Shown one piece after another: positions 1 through 12,378 of a stretch of DNA of 64,000 nt. The notes beneath the pieces were generated by a model. It saw only the letters and a list, made by a program, of their open reading frames with translations. It searched no databases and was not told the DNA's origin. The translations under genes and the position numbers were made by a program. Numbering within the stretch: position 1 is the stretch's first letter; the number at the start of each line of letters is the position of its first letter. The DNA is from Riptortus pedestris (taxonomy: Eukaryota; Arthropoda; Insecta; Hemiptera; Alydidae), in the NCBI GenBank assembly GCA_019009955.1, contig CM032232.1, positions 74,316,501 through 74,380,500 on the forward strand, in the 5' to 3' direction.

Positions 1-1860
1 GTTTTGATAAAACCCTTTCGATTTCTATACCTAATATTATCAGTTTTCCCATAAGGATTAATAAGAAATATCTTATTTCAAGCTTATGTAATACATACAC
101 GGATAAATTCGTGACGTGATGTTTTCCATTAACATTTTGAGGTCTTGAATTTCATTTTATAAAGCCATGCTTTAGATTATTTAGGGGTTTAGAGAAGGAA
201 GGGGGAGGGGATTAGAAATACAATATCTCATATTTTGAGCCAGAATTTAAAACGTCGTAGTATATGTAATATTCTACAATTGTTGTTCCAAACCAGTTTT
301 GTTTACTTCGAATGAGGTTTATGTATTTCTTAATTCTCAGTCCCCAGCTAAACCTCACATATTTTCTAGTGATTATCACTTGATGCAGCGATATCAGCAA
401 ACTTCTCATGTTCAGCTTAAATTTCAATCCCTGTTTAAAGCAGTATTGTTATGACACGAGCGTGACAGTGCAGCAGGTTATGCTTCGTTTACACAGTAAT
501 AGCATGTCCGACTTTTTTTCCCTAACTATCTTTTTGATAAATAGACTTATTTGGAAAAGTTGTTTATGTGGAGCCAGCGTAGATACTGATCTACTTAGTC
601 GTTTTTCCTACTTGTTCTCTGTTCGACGATTCTCATAAGTATTTCGTGATAAGAATACTACTCCAGACTTCACGACTTATTTTTTTTAACCTTTCCTTTA
701 TGGTGTGGTGTTTTAAGTAAAATAATAAAATCTGATGTGGTCCCTACTTGATGTCCTTGTACTCCTATTAAATTAAATAAAGAAAATATTATATTTTCCC
801 CCTTAATCAATCAAAAAGAGATGGACACAATCATACGTTACATTGCCAAATGTGAAATTTCAACATTCTGTGGTAAGCTGTATTTGAGATATACGAGATT
901 ACTTACGTACGCTTGTGCAGGCGTCAGACCGAAACTGATAATTTCGTTGAAATCTAAAACACTAAAATTTAAGAGATAATATAACACAACTGTGTACGCG
1001 AATGCAAGAATAAAGAAAACGTTATGGTTACTGTCTATAAGCAGCCACAGTTTATGGTACCAAAGATAGTGATTATAAATTGGCCACTTTAACTTTATTT
1101 TATACCTTAAGTATAATAAATAGCCATAATTCTATAATATTCTCCTACGAGACAAACCTTACCACGGCAAGAAATAATTACAGACATAAATTATTTCCCC
1201 CTATTAAATTTTAATAGCACCATTGAAATAGGGAGTATACTATAATTCAAACTGAATATGAAATTCGTTAAATTAGACTTGCACTTTGAGATCAACACCT
1301 TTTCGTTAAATTAATAATTCGTAGGATGAATAACCCATTCGTCCAGAGGATTGTTTGAGAAGAACAATTGTCTTATTAAATTACTTAGGGCTTGAGATAT
1401 TCGCATTATGAAAACCTAAATAACATTTTTTTCTCGTAAGCGTTACTTATGGTATTAGAGAAGATAATACCCGTTTTAATTTTTTTTTAAAAGAACTTGT
1501 TGACCAGAATAATTAGGTTGAAGAATCTATTTTAAAAAACATTTTTACGGAATCAAGTTGTGTTCTGTGAGGTTCAAAATAGAAAGCTCTGGATTATAGA
1601 GGAAAATAGAATAAATCATTAAAAACCAAAACATATTTATTTAGCAGCCATTGAAACGGAAAATAAATTAATAGTTCCCGTAAATATGATTGTTTATTTT
1701 TACAAGATATCATTTTTTTTTTTTTTTTTAAATTTGAACATTATATTCTTGTCCTTTTAGCAACACATTAAATCAATGTTTTACCCTAGCTTTTGCAAGT
1801 TAGAGCTGAACATTAATTATACAAACATCTCTATTGTGGTGGAGAGCAATTATGGTAGAA
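1..1860. other. AT-rich DNA, no gene seen
   Basis: I see no convincing exon or complete element here. The only recognisable motif is at about 478-518, where the sequence resembles a decayed family-1 5' end in minus orientation: a TTTACACAG stretch followed by GTCCGACTTTTTTT, compared with the usual TTTACGCAG and GACGGACTTT. A T-run lies at about 1712-1729. Short open frames at 212-638 have no recognisable domain. Confidence 0.5.
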
Positions 1861-2039
1861 TGCATTGTAGAGCCTCATAGTATTATACTTGTAAGCAGCA
1901 AGTATATACTATAGCTGCGAGTATTATATCTACATGTATATATATATACATATATAATCCAACTGAAAGCAGTACGTACCCTAGCTGCCAGCTATGTATA
2001 TCCTTCCTAAAACTAAAAGTATACTAAAAGCTAGAAGCA

Positions 2040-2387
2040 TACTTGCTATATTCTAGTTTGGAGCACATATCCTTTCTAAAACTAGAAGGATACTTGCTAC
2101 ATCTTAGTTTGAAGCACATATCCTAGCTAAAGCTAGAAGTATACTAACAGCTAGAAGCATACTTGCTATATCCTAGTTTGGAGCACATATCTTTGCTAAA
2201 ACTAGAAGTATACTAAAAGCTAGAAGCATACTTGCTATATCCTAGTTTGGAGCACATATCCTTGCTAAAACTAGAAGTATACTAAAAGCTAGAAGCATAC
2301 TTGCTATATCCTAGTTTGAAGTACATATTCTTGCTAAAACTAGAAGAATACTAAAAGCTAGAATCATACTTGGTATATCCTATATAC
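2040..2387. repeat. Diverged minisatellite, 69-bp period
   Basis: Tandem units start at about 2112, 2181, 2250 and 2319, exactly 69 bp apart, with a shorter unit from 2061. Each contains GAGCACATAT, a GCTAAAACTAGAAG block and a CTTGCTATATCCTAG block. The unit shares words with the 48-bp array that follows (GAGCACATATCC, CTAGCT). The 69-bp form therefore looks like a longer relative of the same repeat, extended by about 21 bp. Confidence 0.85.
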
Positions 2388-2439
2388 ATATACATACATA
2401 CATAAACATACATATTCTAGCGAAAAACAGGAATATATT

Positions 2440-4195
2440 TCCTAAGAGGTTGGAGCACATAACGTAGCTATAAGCTAAGAGTATACTAGCTAAGAGGTTG
2501 GAGCACATAACGTAGCTATAAGCTAAGAGTATACTAGCTAAGAGGTAGGAGCACATAACGTAGCTATAAGCTAAGAGTATACTAGCTAAGAGGTTGGAGC
2601 ACATATCCTAACTAAGAGATAGTGGTATACTTGCTATGTAGTTGGATCACATATCCTAGCTAAAAGCTAACATTATACTAGCTAAGAGGTTGGAGCACAT
2701 ATCCTAAGAGTTAGAGGTATACTAGCTATGAGGTTGGATCACATATCCTAGCTAAAAGCTAACATTATACTAGCTAAGAGGTTGGAGCACATATCCTAGC
2801 TAAAAGCTAACATTATACTAGCTAAGAGGTTGGAGCACATATCCTAGCTAAAAGCTAACATTATACTAGCTAAGAGGTTGGAGCACATATCCTAGCTAAA
2901 AGCTAGGTCTATACTATCTATGAGGTTGTAGCACATATCCTAGCTAAAAGCTAGGTCCATACTAGCTATGAGGTTGGATCACATATCCTAGCTAAAAGCT
3001 AGGTCCATACTAGCTATGAGGTTGGAGCACATATCCTAGCTAAAAGCAAGAGGTATACTATCTATGAGGTTGGAGCACATATTCTAGCTAAAAGCTAGGT
3101 CTATACTATCTATGAGGTTGAAGCACATATCCTAGCTAAAAGCAAGAGGTATACTAGCTATGAGGTTGGAGCACATATCCTAGCTAAAAGCAAGAGGTAT
3201 ACTATCTATGAGGTTGGAGCACATATCCTAGCTAAAAGCTAGGTCCATACTAGCTATGAGGTTGGAGCACATATCCTAGCTAAAAGCAAGAGGTATACTA
3301 TCTATGAGGTTGGAGCACATATTCTAGCTAAAAGCTAGGTCCATACTAGCTATGAGGTTGGAGCACATATCCTAGCTAAAAGCTAGGTCTATACTATCTA
3401 TGAGGTTGGAGCACATATCCTAGCTAAAAGCTAGGTCTATACTATCTATGAGGTTGGAGCACATATCCTAGCTAAAAGCTAGGTCCATACTAGCTATGAG
3501 GTTGGAGCACATATCCTAGCTAAAAGCTAGGTCTATACTATCTATGAGGTTGGAGCACATATCCTAGCTAAAAGCAAGAGGTATACTAGCTATGAGGTTG
3601 GAGCACATATCCTAGCTAAAAGCAAGAGGTATACTAGCTATGAGGTTGGAGCACATATCCTAGCTAAAAGCAAGAGGTATACTAGCTATGAGGTTGGAGC
3701 ACATATCCTAGCTAAAAGCAAGAGGTATACTATCTATGAGGTTGGAGCACATATTCTAGCTAAAAGCTAGGTCCATACTAGCTATGAGGTTGGAGCACAT
3801 ATCCTAGCTAAAAGCTAGGTCTATACTATCTATGAGGTTGGAGCACATATTCTAGCTAAAAGCTAGGTCCATACTAGCTATGAGGTTGGAGCACATATCC
3901 TAGCTAAAAGCTAGGTCCATACTAGCTATGAGGTTGGAGCACATATCCTAGCTAAAAGCTAGGTTCATACTAGCTATGAGGTTGGAGCACATATCCTAGC
4001 TAAAAGCTAGGTTTATACTATCTACGAGGTTGGAGCACATATCCTAGCTAAAAGCAAGATGTATACTAGCCATGAGTTTGAATCACATATCCTAGCTAAA
4101 AGTTAACATTATACTAGCTAAAAGGTTGGAACATATATATATATCCTAGCTAAAGCTAGGAGTACCTATTCTAACTATGAATGTGGAGCACATAT
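2440..4195. repeat. 48-bp minisatellite, about 36 units
   Basis: A head-to-tail array has an exact 48-bp period over most of its length. The unit runs GAGCACATATCCTAGCTAAA, then an AGCTAGGTC or AGCAAGAGG variant, then ATACTA, then GCTATGAGGTTG. Units carrying the AGCTAGG ending contain the perfect short hairpin CCTAGCT-AAA-AGCTAGG. At least three unit types (CTAGGTC, CAAGAGG, CTAACATT) alternate in blocks, which suggests spread by unequal exchange or slippage. The left end has AACGTAGC variants and the right end decays after about 4080. Because 48 is a multiple of three, part of the array reads as a 16-residue repeat on the minus strand. I take that as arithmetic, since other variants contain stops. 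Confidence 0.95.
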
Positions 4196-5261
4196 TCTAG
4201 CGAAAAAAACCCAGAAAAATACCTCAGTCGGTTTTTTCGAACTCAGGTCATTGCAAGAGAACTAATCAACATTGTTTCTACAATAAGTTTAAACTGGCTT
4301 ATGTCAGTTGAAGTCTTTGAATATATGACTGACTGGGTGTCGGGGGAAAACACGAATGAACTCAATCTAAGACATTTGATTATGAAGGACTTGTAAAAGA
4401 TATTGATATGTTCATGTACACAATTCCCTGGTTTCTCAATTATGATTTCAGAATGTTGGTCACATCCACTATTAAAATTCTCATTGTTGAATTAATAATT
4501 CGTATTGCTCTTCTCATATCTTAGATAGGTTATAGTGCCAGATATACCAAATGTATCACGGCATGACACTTACATATGTTTTCTCAAGGAGGGAACTTTA
4601 GCAGGTAGTTAACCGTATGGAGGCTTGAGGTAATTGGGGGGACAAATGCCCAGTACGTGTGTAGGATTTTATCTCATTACCGCATTTACAGCAGAGGCAT
4701 ACTATATATCGCCATAGCTGATTAAATTTCCTTGGTAGGTGAACAAAATATATTTTATCAATAAGGTTTCAGCACTTATTGCCTTGGACTTGGATAAAAC
4801 TATTTATCTTTGATAAATATTAAAACCCAAATTACTTATTGTTATTGTAGGTAAAAACAAAGTTATTTTAATTTTAATAAGTGAAAAAAAATTGTTTTAT
4901 CCTAACATACCACATGTTCATATAGGTTACCGACTCTTAAGTTTACCAAGACCAATGCCTGTCTAATCTGCTAACATTACCCCGACCTGACTAAATAAAT
5001 AGCTCCAAACTCGATAGTTTTTAGGAGATTAGTGTGCTTCTGGAAGATCCATTAGGAAATCCTATTCTGATAGTTCGATTTCTTAACACTTCAATGTAGC
5101 GGAAACACTGTTGAGACAACAACAAGAATATTCTGAGTTTGATCTGGCTTATGGCTTTTGCTGTTAAAATCGAAACATGTATCGATAGCTTTTATACCTA
5201 CACGAACACCTGTTTATATTTATTTAAAGAACTCCAATTTGCCTATTAATTTGACCCCCCC

Positions 5262-5263
<2 letters not shown>
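4196..5263. other. Unannotated spacer
   Basis: I see no repeat-family copy and no exon with good splice sites. A 71-codon open frame at 4181-4396 starts inside the last minisatellite unit and has no recognisable domain. The stretch lies downstream, in the gene's sense, of the minus-strand EF-hand exon and may be its intron. Confidence 0.4.

Positions 5264-5298
<35 letters not shown>
5264..5298. repeat. (TA)n microsatellite
   Basis: About 17 uninterrupted TA units are preceded by a C9 run. The tract lies about 40 bp beyond the 3' edge of the minus-strand EF-hand exon, so it would be near the start of the following intron. It is not part of a family-1 copy. Confidence 0.9.
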
Positions 5299-5301
<3 letters not shown>

Positions 5302-5337
5302 ATTTAAAGATAAAATAATAGGAGCTAGCACACTTGC

Positions 5338-5523
5338 CTTTTCAAAAGCGAATTTCCCCAATTCAGTACCAACTTGATGTTTGAACAAAGACTGACATTC
5401 TTTTGGGTCAAGATGTTTATTTCTATCTTGATCAAAGTAGCGAAAAACGTCTTTCACTTCCTCCAACTCTTCTTTACTGAATCCTGACTTCTTCTCCAGC
5501 TCTTCAACGGGTTTCTCGTTTGC
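5338..5523 (-). CDS. Single exon encoding an EF-hand calcium-binding segment
   Basis: Read on the minus strand, a pyrimidine-biased tract ending TGTTTTAG is followed by 62 in-frame codons without a stop. Residues 16-45 or so form a helix-loop-helix, with the 12-residue loop DQDRNKHLDPKE. It has D, D, N, H, D and E at loop positions 1, 3, 5, 7, 9 and 12, a full canonical calcium-binding EF-hand. The flanking helices are acidic and amphipathic (EELEEVKDVFRYF before, CQSLFKH after). The best donor I see is AAG|GCAAGT at 5337, a GC-AG type donor with an otherwise perfect consensus; it keeps the exon in phase 0 at both ends. If that donor is not used, the frame runs on into the (TA)n tract, which would be implausible protein. 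The loop style (FDQDRNKHLDP) recalls alpha-actinin/spectrin-type EF-hands, but one exon is too little to name the gene. Partner exons are not visible in the window. Confidence 0.6.
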
Positions 5524-6341
<818 letters not shown>

Positions 6342-6468
6342 TTAGCAGATTTCCCTTGAGGGAAATCAGCTATTGAGGTTGTACTCATGACGGAATTTTC
6401 GAAATTTTTCTTCAAATGTCCATCGATCCTACCTAGTAGATGACGAAAATGAGGTCCGTTCAAAACTG

Positions 6469-6512
<44 letters not shown>

Positions 6513-6977
6513 TCTATCTATCTATCAATTTGTCTGTTACCGCTCTAGCGGTCGCAATTTTTGTTTGATCGTTACCAAACTCGATATTTAGTCGTTTTAT
6601 GTAAAAATAAAGATCAAGTTCGTTAACGGCTGAAATCGGACTAGTGGGAGAGGGGGTTTAGAGGGGAGGATTTTCGAAAATTCGAAATATCTCCGTTACT
6701 ATACGTCGCATCGAAAAATTGTACAGAAACAATCTTATTGCAAATTACATTTACTATAAATATTGTTATATACATTTATTCCCTATCTTGAATATTAACT
6801 GAGATATTTGCATTTTTATTAATTTTGGGCCGATAACGGATTTTTGAATTTCCCGCCAAAAGCTAGTTCGGCCCTTTGCCGTAACTGTTCGGCTCTCGTA
6901 TGGATATTTCTCTATTGTATAACTTCACGTGGGAAATCTGCTTAGTTTACGCAGCCCCTGCGTGACGGACTTTTTTT
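6342..6977 (-). mobile_element. Family-1 element, module A, full length
   Basis: Both ends are present. The palindromic 3' end starts at TTAGCAG (6342) and the GACGGAC 5' end finishes at 6970, followed by T's. In element sense the order is: 5' hairpin, subterminal AGCAGATTTCCC, A module (a GCTAGCTTTTGGCGGGAA-type block), the core around CGGAGATATTTCGAATTTTC, a short C-rich tract, GGTAACAGAC, a (TA)n at about 6472-6510 with a CTAT-repeat fringe, and the TAGGATCGATGG 3' block. Open frames inside it are by-products of the repeat. The T-run after the 5' end recurs at every copy, so target A/T-runs or a terminal A-tract belong to the family. Confidence 0.92.
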
Positions 6978-7789
6978 CATTCGAAATTGCCATCAATTCT
7001 AGAAAACCGTTTAAAAGTTGCTTGTGGCTCAAGATACTAACAAAGCCGTTTTCCTTTGCCAAAGTCATGAATGGCCAACCTCTGTTGTTCACCACCTGGG
7101 TATCATGGTTTAGGTCAACTCGAATAGGTCTCGAAGAGTCAAGTTTGATAATGCTTTGAGTTTGAGTGAAGTTAGTTATCAGCGGTTGCTCAAGCAGAGA
7201 AGGTGTCTACGACCCTCTGGCTGAACTTTCTTCTGATAAAGCTGCAAGTTAGATAAATCAGGAGATAGGATCACCCCAAGACTCGCTTAGTGTCTATATT
7301 TTTTTCGTCAAGTGGCGATGAACTCCCCTTGTAGAATACAAAATTTATGCAGAATTGCATTCGAAAAATTGGACAGAATGCTATTTATGTATTTTTATTT
7401 TTGGATAAGGAAGACTAAACTTCTTTCATTACTGCACTATTGCTAAGCATTTTTATAACGTGAACAGAGCTCTTTATTTTTAATAAAGTATATCATTCTT
7501 CTTGAAATTTCATTCTTTAATGTGCTTTCACCAGACATTTTGCTATCCAAGATATGCGTAACACAGCAGACATTCATTATAGTTTCGAGTTAGAGCCATG
7601 TTATTGTGGAATAAAAGATACAAAGCTGCGAAATCGTTCACTTTTGAGGTAATCTACCGATATTCGTGACTAAATGAAAGCAAATATCCTGAAAGAATAA
7701 TTTGATTAGTTCGGGGTTTCGTACATTGCCCGCCACAATTTATCTAGAATAAGAAGCTGATCAATTAACGAATGAATATTATAATGACG
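6978..7789. other. Spacer between two inverted family-1 copies
   Basis: About 810 bp of AT-rich DNA separates a minus copy from a plus copy whose 5' ends face each other. It could form the loop of a long imperfect foldback. A 76-codon open frame at 6929-7159 starts within the element and has no recognisable domain. I see no gene. Confidence 0.5.
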
Positions 7790-8048
7790 AAAAAGTCCGT
7801 CACGCAGGGGCTGCGTAAACTAAGCAGATTTCCCACGTGAAGCTATACAATAGAGAAATCTCTATACGAGAGCCGTCTCTCTATACGTTCGTTATCGGCC
7901 CACATTTAATAAAAATACAAATATCTCGGTTAATATTCAAGATAGAGAATAAATGTAGTAGGAGCGATGAACATTTGAAGAAAAATTTCGAAAATCGCGT
8001 CATGAGTACAACCTCAATAGCTGATTTCCCTCAAGGGAAATCTGCTAA
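7790..8048 (+). mobile_element. Family-1 element, module A, internally deleted
   Basis: Both ends are intact (AAAAGTCCGTCACG at 7791; palindrome ending TGCTAA at 8048), but it is only about 259 bp long. The sequence passes from ATAAATGTAG straight into TAGGAGCGATG, joining the end of the A module to the 3' block. The core, the C-run and the microsatellite are missing. The junction falls on a short TAG/TAGG overlap, which fits microhomology-mediated loss. Confidence 0.92.
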
Positions 8049-10260
8049 AAACTAATTCATGCATTAATTCTGCGATCCCTTACTTAGTTCAACACATCTT
8101 GTCCAAAGTCCTACACGACCAAAACGACAAACTACATCAGAATTAGAAGGAATCAGAGGTGAAAACTATTGTCCCATATTTGAAAAGTTTAATTCTTACA
8201 TAAATATAAAAACTAAATAAAATAAACAAGGTTCTGACTATTTATGATTAGTTTTTTTTAATAGCTTGGATAAACTAAACTGAATAATTGAATAATAATA
8301 TTAGATAGTAAAATGTAGGCTTCAACAAAAGTTGAACACCTCCGGAAAATTAGATAAACAAACTTTTTCTGGGATTAAATAAGTAGCATCAACTAGATCA
8401 TTTTATAAATAATTTAGGCAATTTTGGAATTTTTTTTTTGTAAGGTCCATGAAATTTAATCAATTCTTCTTGAATCAATTTAATTTATTCTTTTGTGACA
8501 CAATTTAGTGATTGACTTCTCCGAGGGTTGATAGTGTATTAATTCTATATTATCAAACAACGAATATTCTTCTTATTTTAGGTGATCGCTGTCCATTTTA
8601 GCAGGAGGCTATTTAACAAAATGAAATGATTCCAGTTAAGAAAGATTACTAGGATTTTCCCATTGAAGTTTAAGATATCTTTATACATGAACAATCATTT
8701 GATTTTATGTCATTGAAGAGGCCAGGCAAATTTAAGTGGGCCAGAAAAGGAAGAGTAGTAAAATAACTGAAGAAATGTTCCTCCAGTTTTACTTGACAGT
8801 GAAAATTCTGACCAACTAGAGCCGCTTTAAATAAATGAGACATTTTAATCATCTTCCCTGCCCCTTCTCTCTTAATATTGACCCAAACACTCAACATTTT
8901 CCAACCGAGCAACTTAAGTCAATATTGTGAAACTAACATTTGTTTCTTTGCTATACTACCATCCATGCATTCTTTATTGCATTCAACTTTCTAAGTCAAA
9001 TCATGGTTTCCGATACTTCAAAAATGACTCTAATTCAGACTAAAATTCAGTTTCATTTAGCAGGAACGCTTAAGAAGAATGAAATGGAATCATAATCGAA
9101 ATATGAAAAATAGGCACTCACAGCACATGCTATATAATATCAATATTATATATATGATCCGTGGAATATGTTCAGTGGGCTAGGGGAGCTAGCAACGTCA
9201 GTACAGGAATGTTGGTTTTACTTCAGCATAATACTAAGTACATATCAACCTTGTCGAATTGGACCAGTCTTAGACATAATGCGTTATGTAGTCCAAAGTA
9301 CCTAGGCTTAGCTATGAAGGCCAATATTATTGATCACACATTAAAGCCATATTTTTACCGGTACTTCTAAGCCATCCAAAAAGATTTTAAAGTAAAGAGA
9401 CCGGTGTGGGTAATGTATAAAATAATAAGATAGAAGTGAACAACAATTTAATAAATGTATCAACAATTTACAATGTTTTTTGGGGCACTTTCTCACGAGG
9501 CACTGGCTCGTTCTTTTGTCCTTCTTCTAACCTCGATGAACAGGTTATGCACGCAGTGTTGCCACTAGCCCGCACTCGCTCCCGACTCACTCTTAAATTT
9601 TAAAGCAGGGGGCCACCAGGTGATAGCTAGACTCATGTTTATATAACTGTTACAAGACCATATAATTCGGCGTTAAATGCATGTTCAATTAAAAAGTGGA
9701 TGTCCATCTTGCCGTGCACATAGAACTCTTGGATAGCTGTCTTATAAGGTATATGTACGCCTTTATATGCTGTGCCTAGCTAAAAAAAACGTTCAAGGCT
9801 TTGGGGTTGAAATGAATCTATTTGAAGGAATCAGTTTTATACTCGCTCCAAGACAAGCAGATACATAATGAATACCAGCTTGAACTAACGGTCATTGTCA
9901 AACTACAGAAATAAAAAGGTCACCTCTCAGTGCACTCGTGAAAAAGTAGGACTGTCTAATGTAAAACGACTCATTATATTCCCACAGGGTAGTAAAAATA
10001 GTTTTTGGATGGGAATAAGACTTGTTCTTTAATTAAAATGATAGGTTTTTAGTATATTCATTTCTGTAATCCATTTTCATTTGTTAATGGCTAATAATAA
10101 TGATGATGTTTCACGAGTGTTAACATATTTAATACTAATCAATGGCATTGGTTATAAGAAACATTTACAATGATTTGTAATTATCTGTGGAAATGGATAC
10201 CAACCCAGTATTAATGAAGCATTTATATCAATACGTTATCAAAGTATTAATGTTAATGTT
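8049..10260. other. Spacer, no gene recognised
   Basis: This is mostly AT-rich sequence without a family copy. A slightly GC-richer patch at about 9480-9640 (GGGGCACTTTCTCACGAGGC onward) stands out but matches nothing I know. Open frames at 8670-8912 and 9161-9370 lack recognisable domains and good splice contexts. Confidence 0.4.
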
Positions 10261-10794
10261 AAAAAAAAGTCCGTCACGCAGGGGCTGCGTAACTAAGCAG
10301 ACTTCCCACTTGAAGTTTTACAATAGAGAAATTTCACAAGAGCCGAATAGTTACGAAAACAGCCGAACTATATTTTGGCGGGAAAGTTACTCTCGTCCGT
10401 TATCCGCCCACATTTAATAAAATTTTGAACGGACCTCATTTTTGTCATCTCCTGGGTAGGATCGATGGACATTTGAGGAAATTTTTCAAAACTCCCTTAA
10501 GGGAAATCTGCTAAAAATGCAAAAATCTCGGTTAATATTCAAGATAGAAAATAAATGTACATAACGATATTTATAGTAAATTTTATTTGAGATTGCTTCT
10601 ATACAATTTTTCGATTCGACATATAGTAACGGAGATATTTTGAATTTTCGAAAATCCACCCCTCTAAACCCCCCTCCCCTCCTACTGGTTCGATTTCAGC
10701 CATTAACGAACTTGATCTGTCTTTTTACATGAAACGTTTAAATATCGAGTTTGGTAACGATCAAACAAAAATTGCGACCACTAGAGCGTTAACA

Positions 10795-10882
<88 letters not shown>

Positions 10883-11000
10883 CGGACCTCATTTTCGCCA
10901 TCTCCTGGGTAGGATCGATGGACATTTGAAGAAAGTTATCGAAAATCGCGACATGAGTACGGCCTCATTAGCTGATTCCCCTTAAGGGAAATCTGCTTAA
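10261..11000 (+). mobile_element. Family-1 element, module A, with a second internal 3' end
   Basis: The copy runs from GTCCGTCACGCAGG (10269) to a palindrome ending TGCTTAA (about 10999). It carries a (CA)n(TA)n microsatellite at 10796-10874 in the usual place. An extra copy of the whole 3' block and palindrome sits between the A module and the core (10423-10516). The normal sequence AATAAAAATGCAAATAT is interrupted there. The element therefore has two complete 3' termini in the same direction. Confidence 0.9.
10423..10516 (+). repeat. Duplicated family-1 3' block inside a family-1 copy
   Basis: This stretch starts TTTTGAACGGACC, the sequence that normally follows the microsatellite. It contains TAGGATCGATGGACATTTG and ends in a palindrome followed by CTGCTAAAA. 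The flanks AATAAAA and ATGCAAA join seamlessly in other copies. Its own 3' palindrome is partly decayed (CTCCCTTAAGGGAAATC). Confidence 0.85.
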
Positions 11001-11795
11001 AACAGTTAATCTTACTTGATATGGGCGTTTGAGGTGTAGATCGGATGATGAAAAGAAGTATGTCAGAAATATCAATACCCCGCCACCCCACACACACATA
11101 AACATTTCCGACCCTGCTCTCATCAACCGTGATGTGAAATATTAATAAGATATACAAGTTAGGTCACTTATACTTTGTGGGAAAAATGGGTCTGACTATT
11201 GTATTGGAAACCTTTTTCATAAATAACTGATAAGGATACCAGCTTCACCATCAAAGGTTTCTTTTCACTTAGACAGCCACATACATATATGATACAAGCA
11301 TTTACATAATCTAAGCCTTAACACTTTTAATGAACAACATAAAATTTAATACTGTTTCATTTTTAATCTCTTTAGCCCAATAAAATAGCTAACGAAATTA
11401 AAATATCCTCTGTTATTCAAGAGTGAAAAATTAATTTTTCCATTTCAAGGCTTGAGTGCTAAATACTGAAAAATTTGTCTCTCATAAAAGGAATCTTGCG
11501 TTCAGGATCCTATTTCAGTTATGAATTTTTCATTCAGGAAAAGGTAGCATTAATCTCGTTGTAATAAAGTAAAGAAGCATGTCTAAAATGGATTCACATC
11601 AAACGAGAAGAAGATTATGGAAGGCGTTTGAAGTCATAAACGCTTTATGGTTAAATAAAGTCGCGTATTGCAATTACTAGTTCTTCTGGAGCTTCATGAC
11701 GTATGAGTTTATTGTTAATATGAGAGGAGTGGGAGTGGGGGCTTCATGGAGGATGAAATTTGAGAAATGAAAACATCTTAATAATCGAGATAGAT
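11001..11795. other. Spacer, no gene recognised
   Basis: AT-rich single-copy-looking sequence. The minus-strand open frame at 10936-11157 overlaps the end of the family-1 copy and has no recognisable domain. Confidence 0.4.
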
Positions 11796-12378
11796 AAAAA
11801 AGTCGGTCACGCAGGGGCTGCGTTAACTAAGGAGATTTTCTACCTGCGTCCCGAATTTGCATTTATCTCATGACGTAAAAGTTCAATGAGAACAATATTT
11901 ATTATTTAGGCTTCAAATAAAGTGCTTCATAATATAACAGCATATTGTTGATATGACATAAGCAGGAGTGGGGGTTTACTGAAAGCCGAAAACTAAAAAA
12001 CGCAAATATCTCGGTTAATATTAAAAATAATGAAAACATGTACATGACATCATTTATAGACTACTTAATTTGCAATAAGATTAGTTCTAAACAATGTTTC
12101 GATCCAACTTATAGTAACAGAGATATTTCGAAAATCCTCCCCTCTAAACCCACCCTCTCCTTGGTCCGAATTTAGCCGTTAACAAACTTGGTCTTTCTTT
12201 TTACATAGAACGACTGAATATCGAGTTTGATGACAATTAAAGAATAATTGCGCCCGCTAGAGCGGTAACAGACAAATATAAATATATATATATATATTAT
12301 ATATATAAATATATATATAGGATCGATGGACATTTGAAGAAAAATTTCAAAAATCGCGTAATGATTACAACCTCGAAT
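11796..12378 (+). mobile_element. Family-1 element, module B, 3' palindrome lost
   Basis: The copy starts AAAAAAGTCGGTCACGCAGG. The 5' module is the B type (GTAAAAGTTCAATGAGAACA ... GGCTTCAAATAAAGTGCTTC ... GGAGTGGGGGTTTACTG) instead of A. The core, GGTAACAGAC, an interrupted (TA)n at about 12276-12318 and the GATCGATGGACATTTG block follow. Similarity stops at about 12378, before the terminal palindrome. Confidence 0.88.

Noticed and set aside
2380..2604. Minus-strand frame with a 16-residue repeat over the minisatellite
   Set aside because: The 48-bp period is a multiple of three, which alone keeps a frame open; other unit variants contain stops and there is no start context or non-repeat flank.
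2440..4195. Possible CRISPR array
   Set aside because: The repeats are contiguous with no unique spacers, and the window is clearly eukaryotic.
4181..4396. 71-codon plus frame after the minisatellite
   Set aside because: It begins inside the last repeat unit and shows no domain or splice context.
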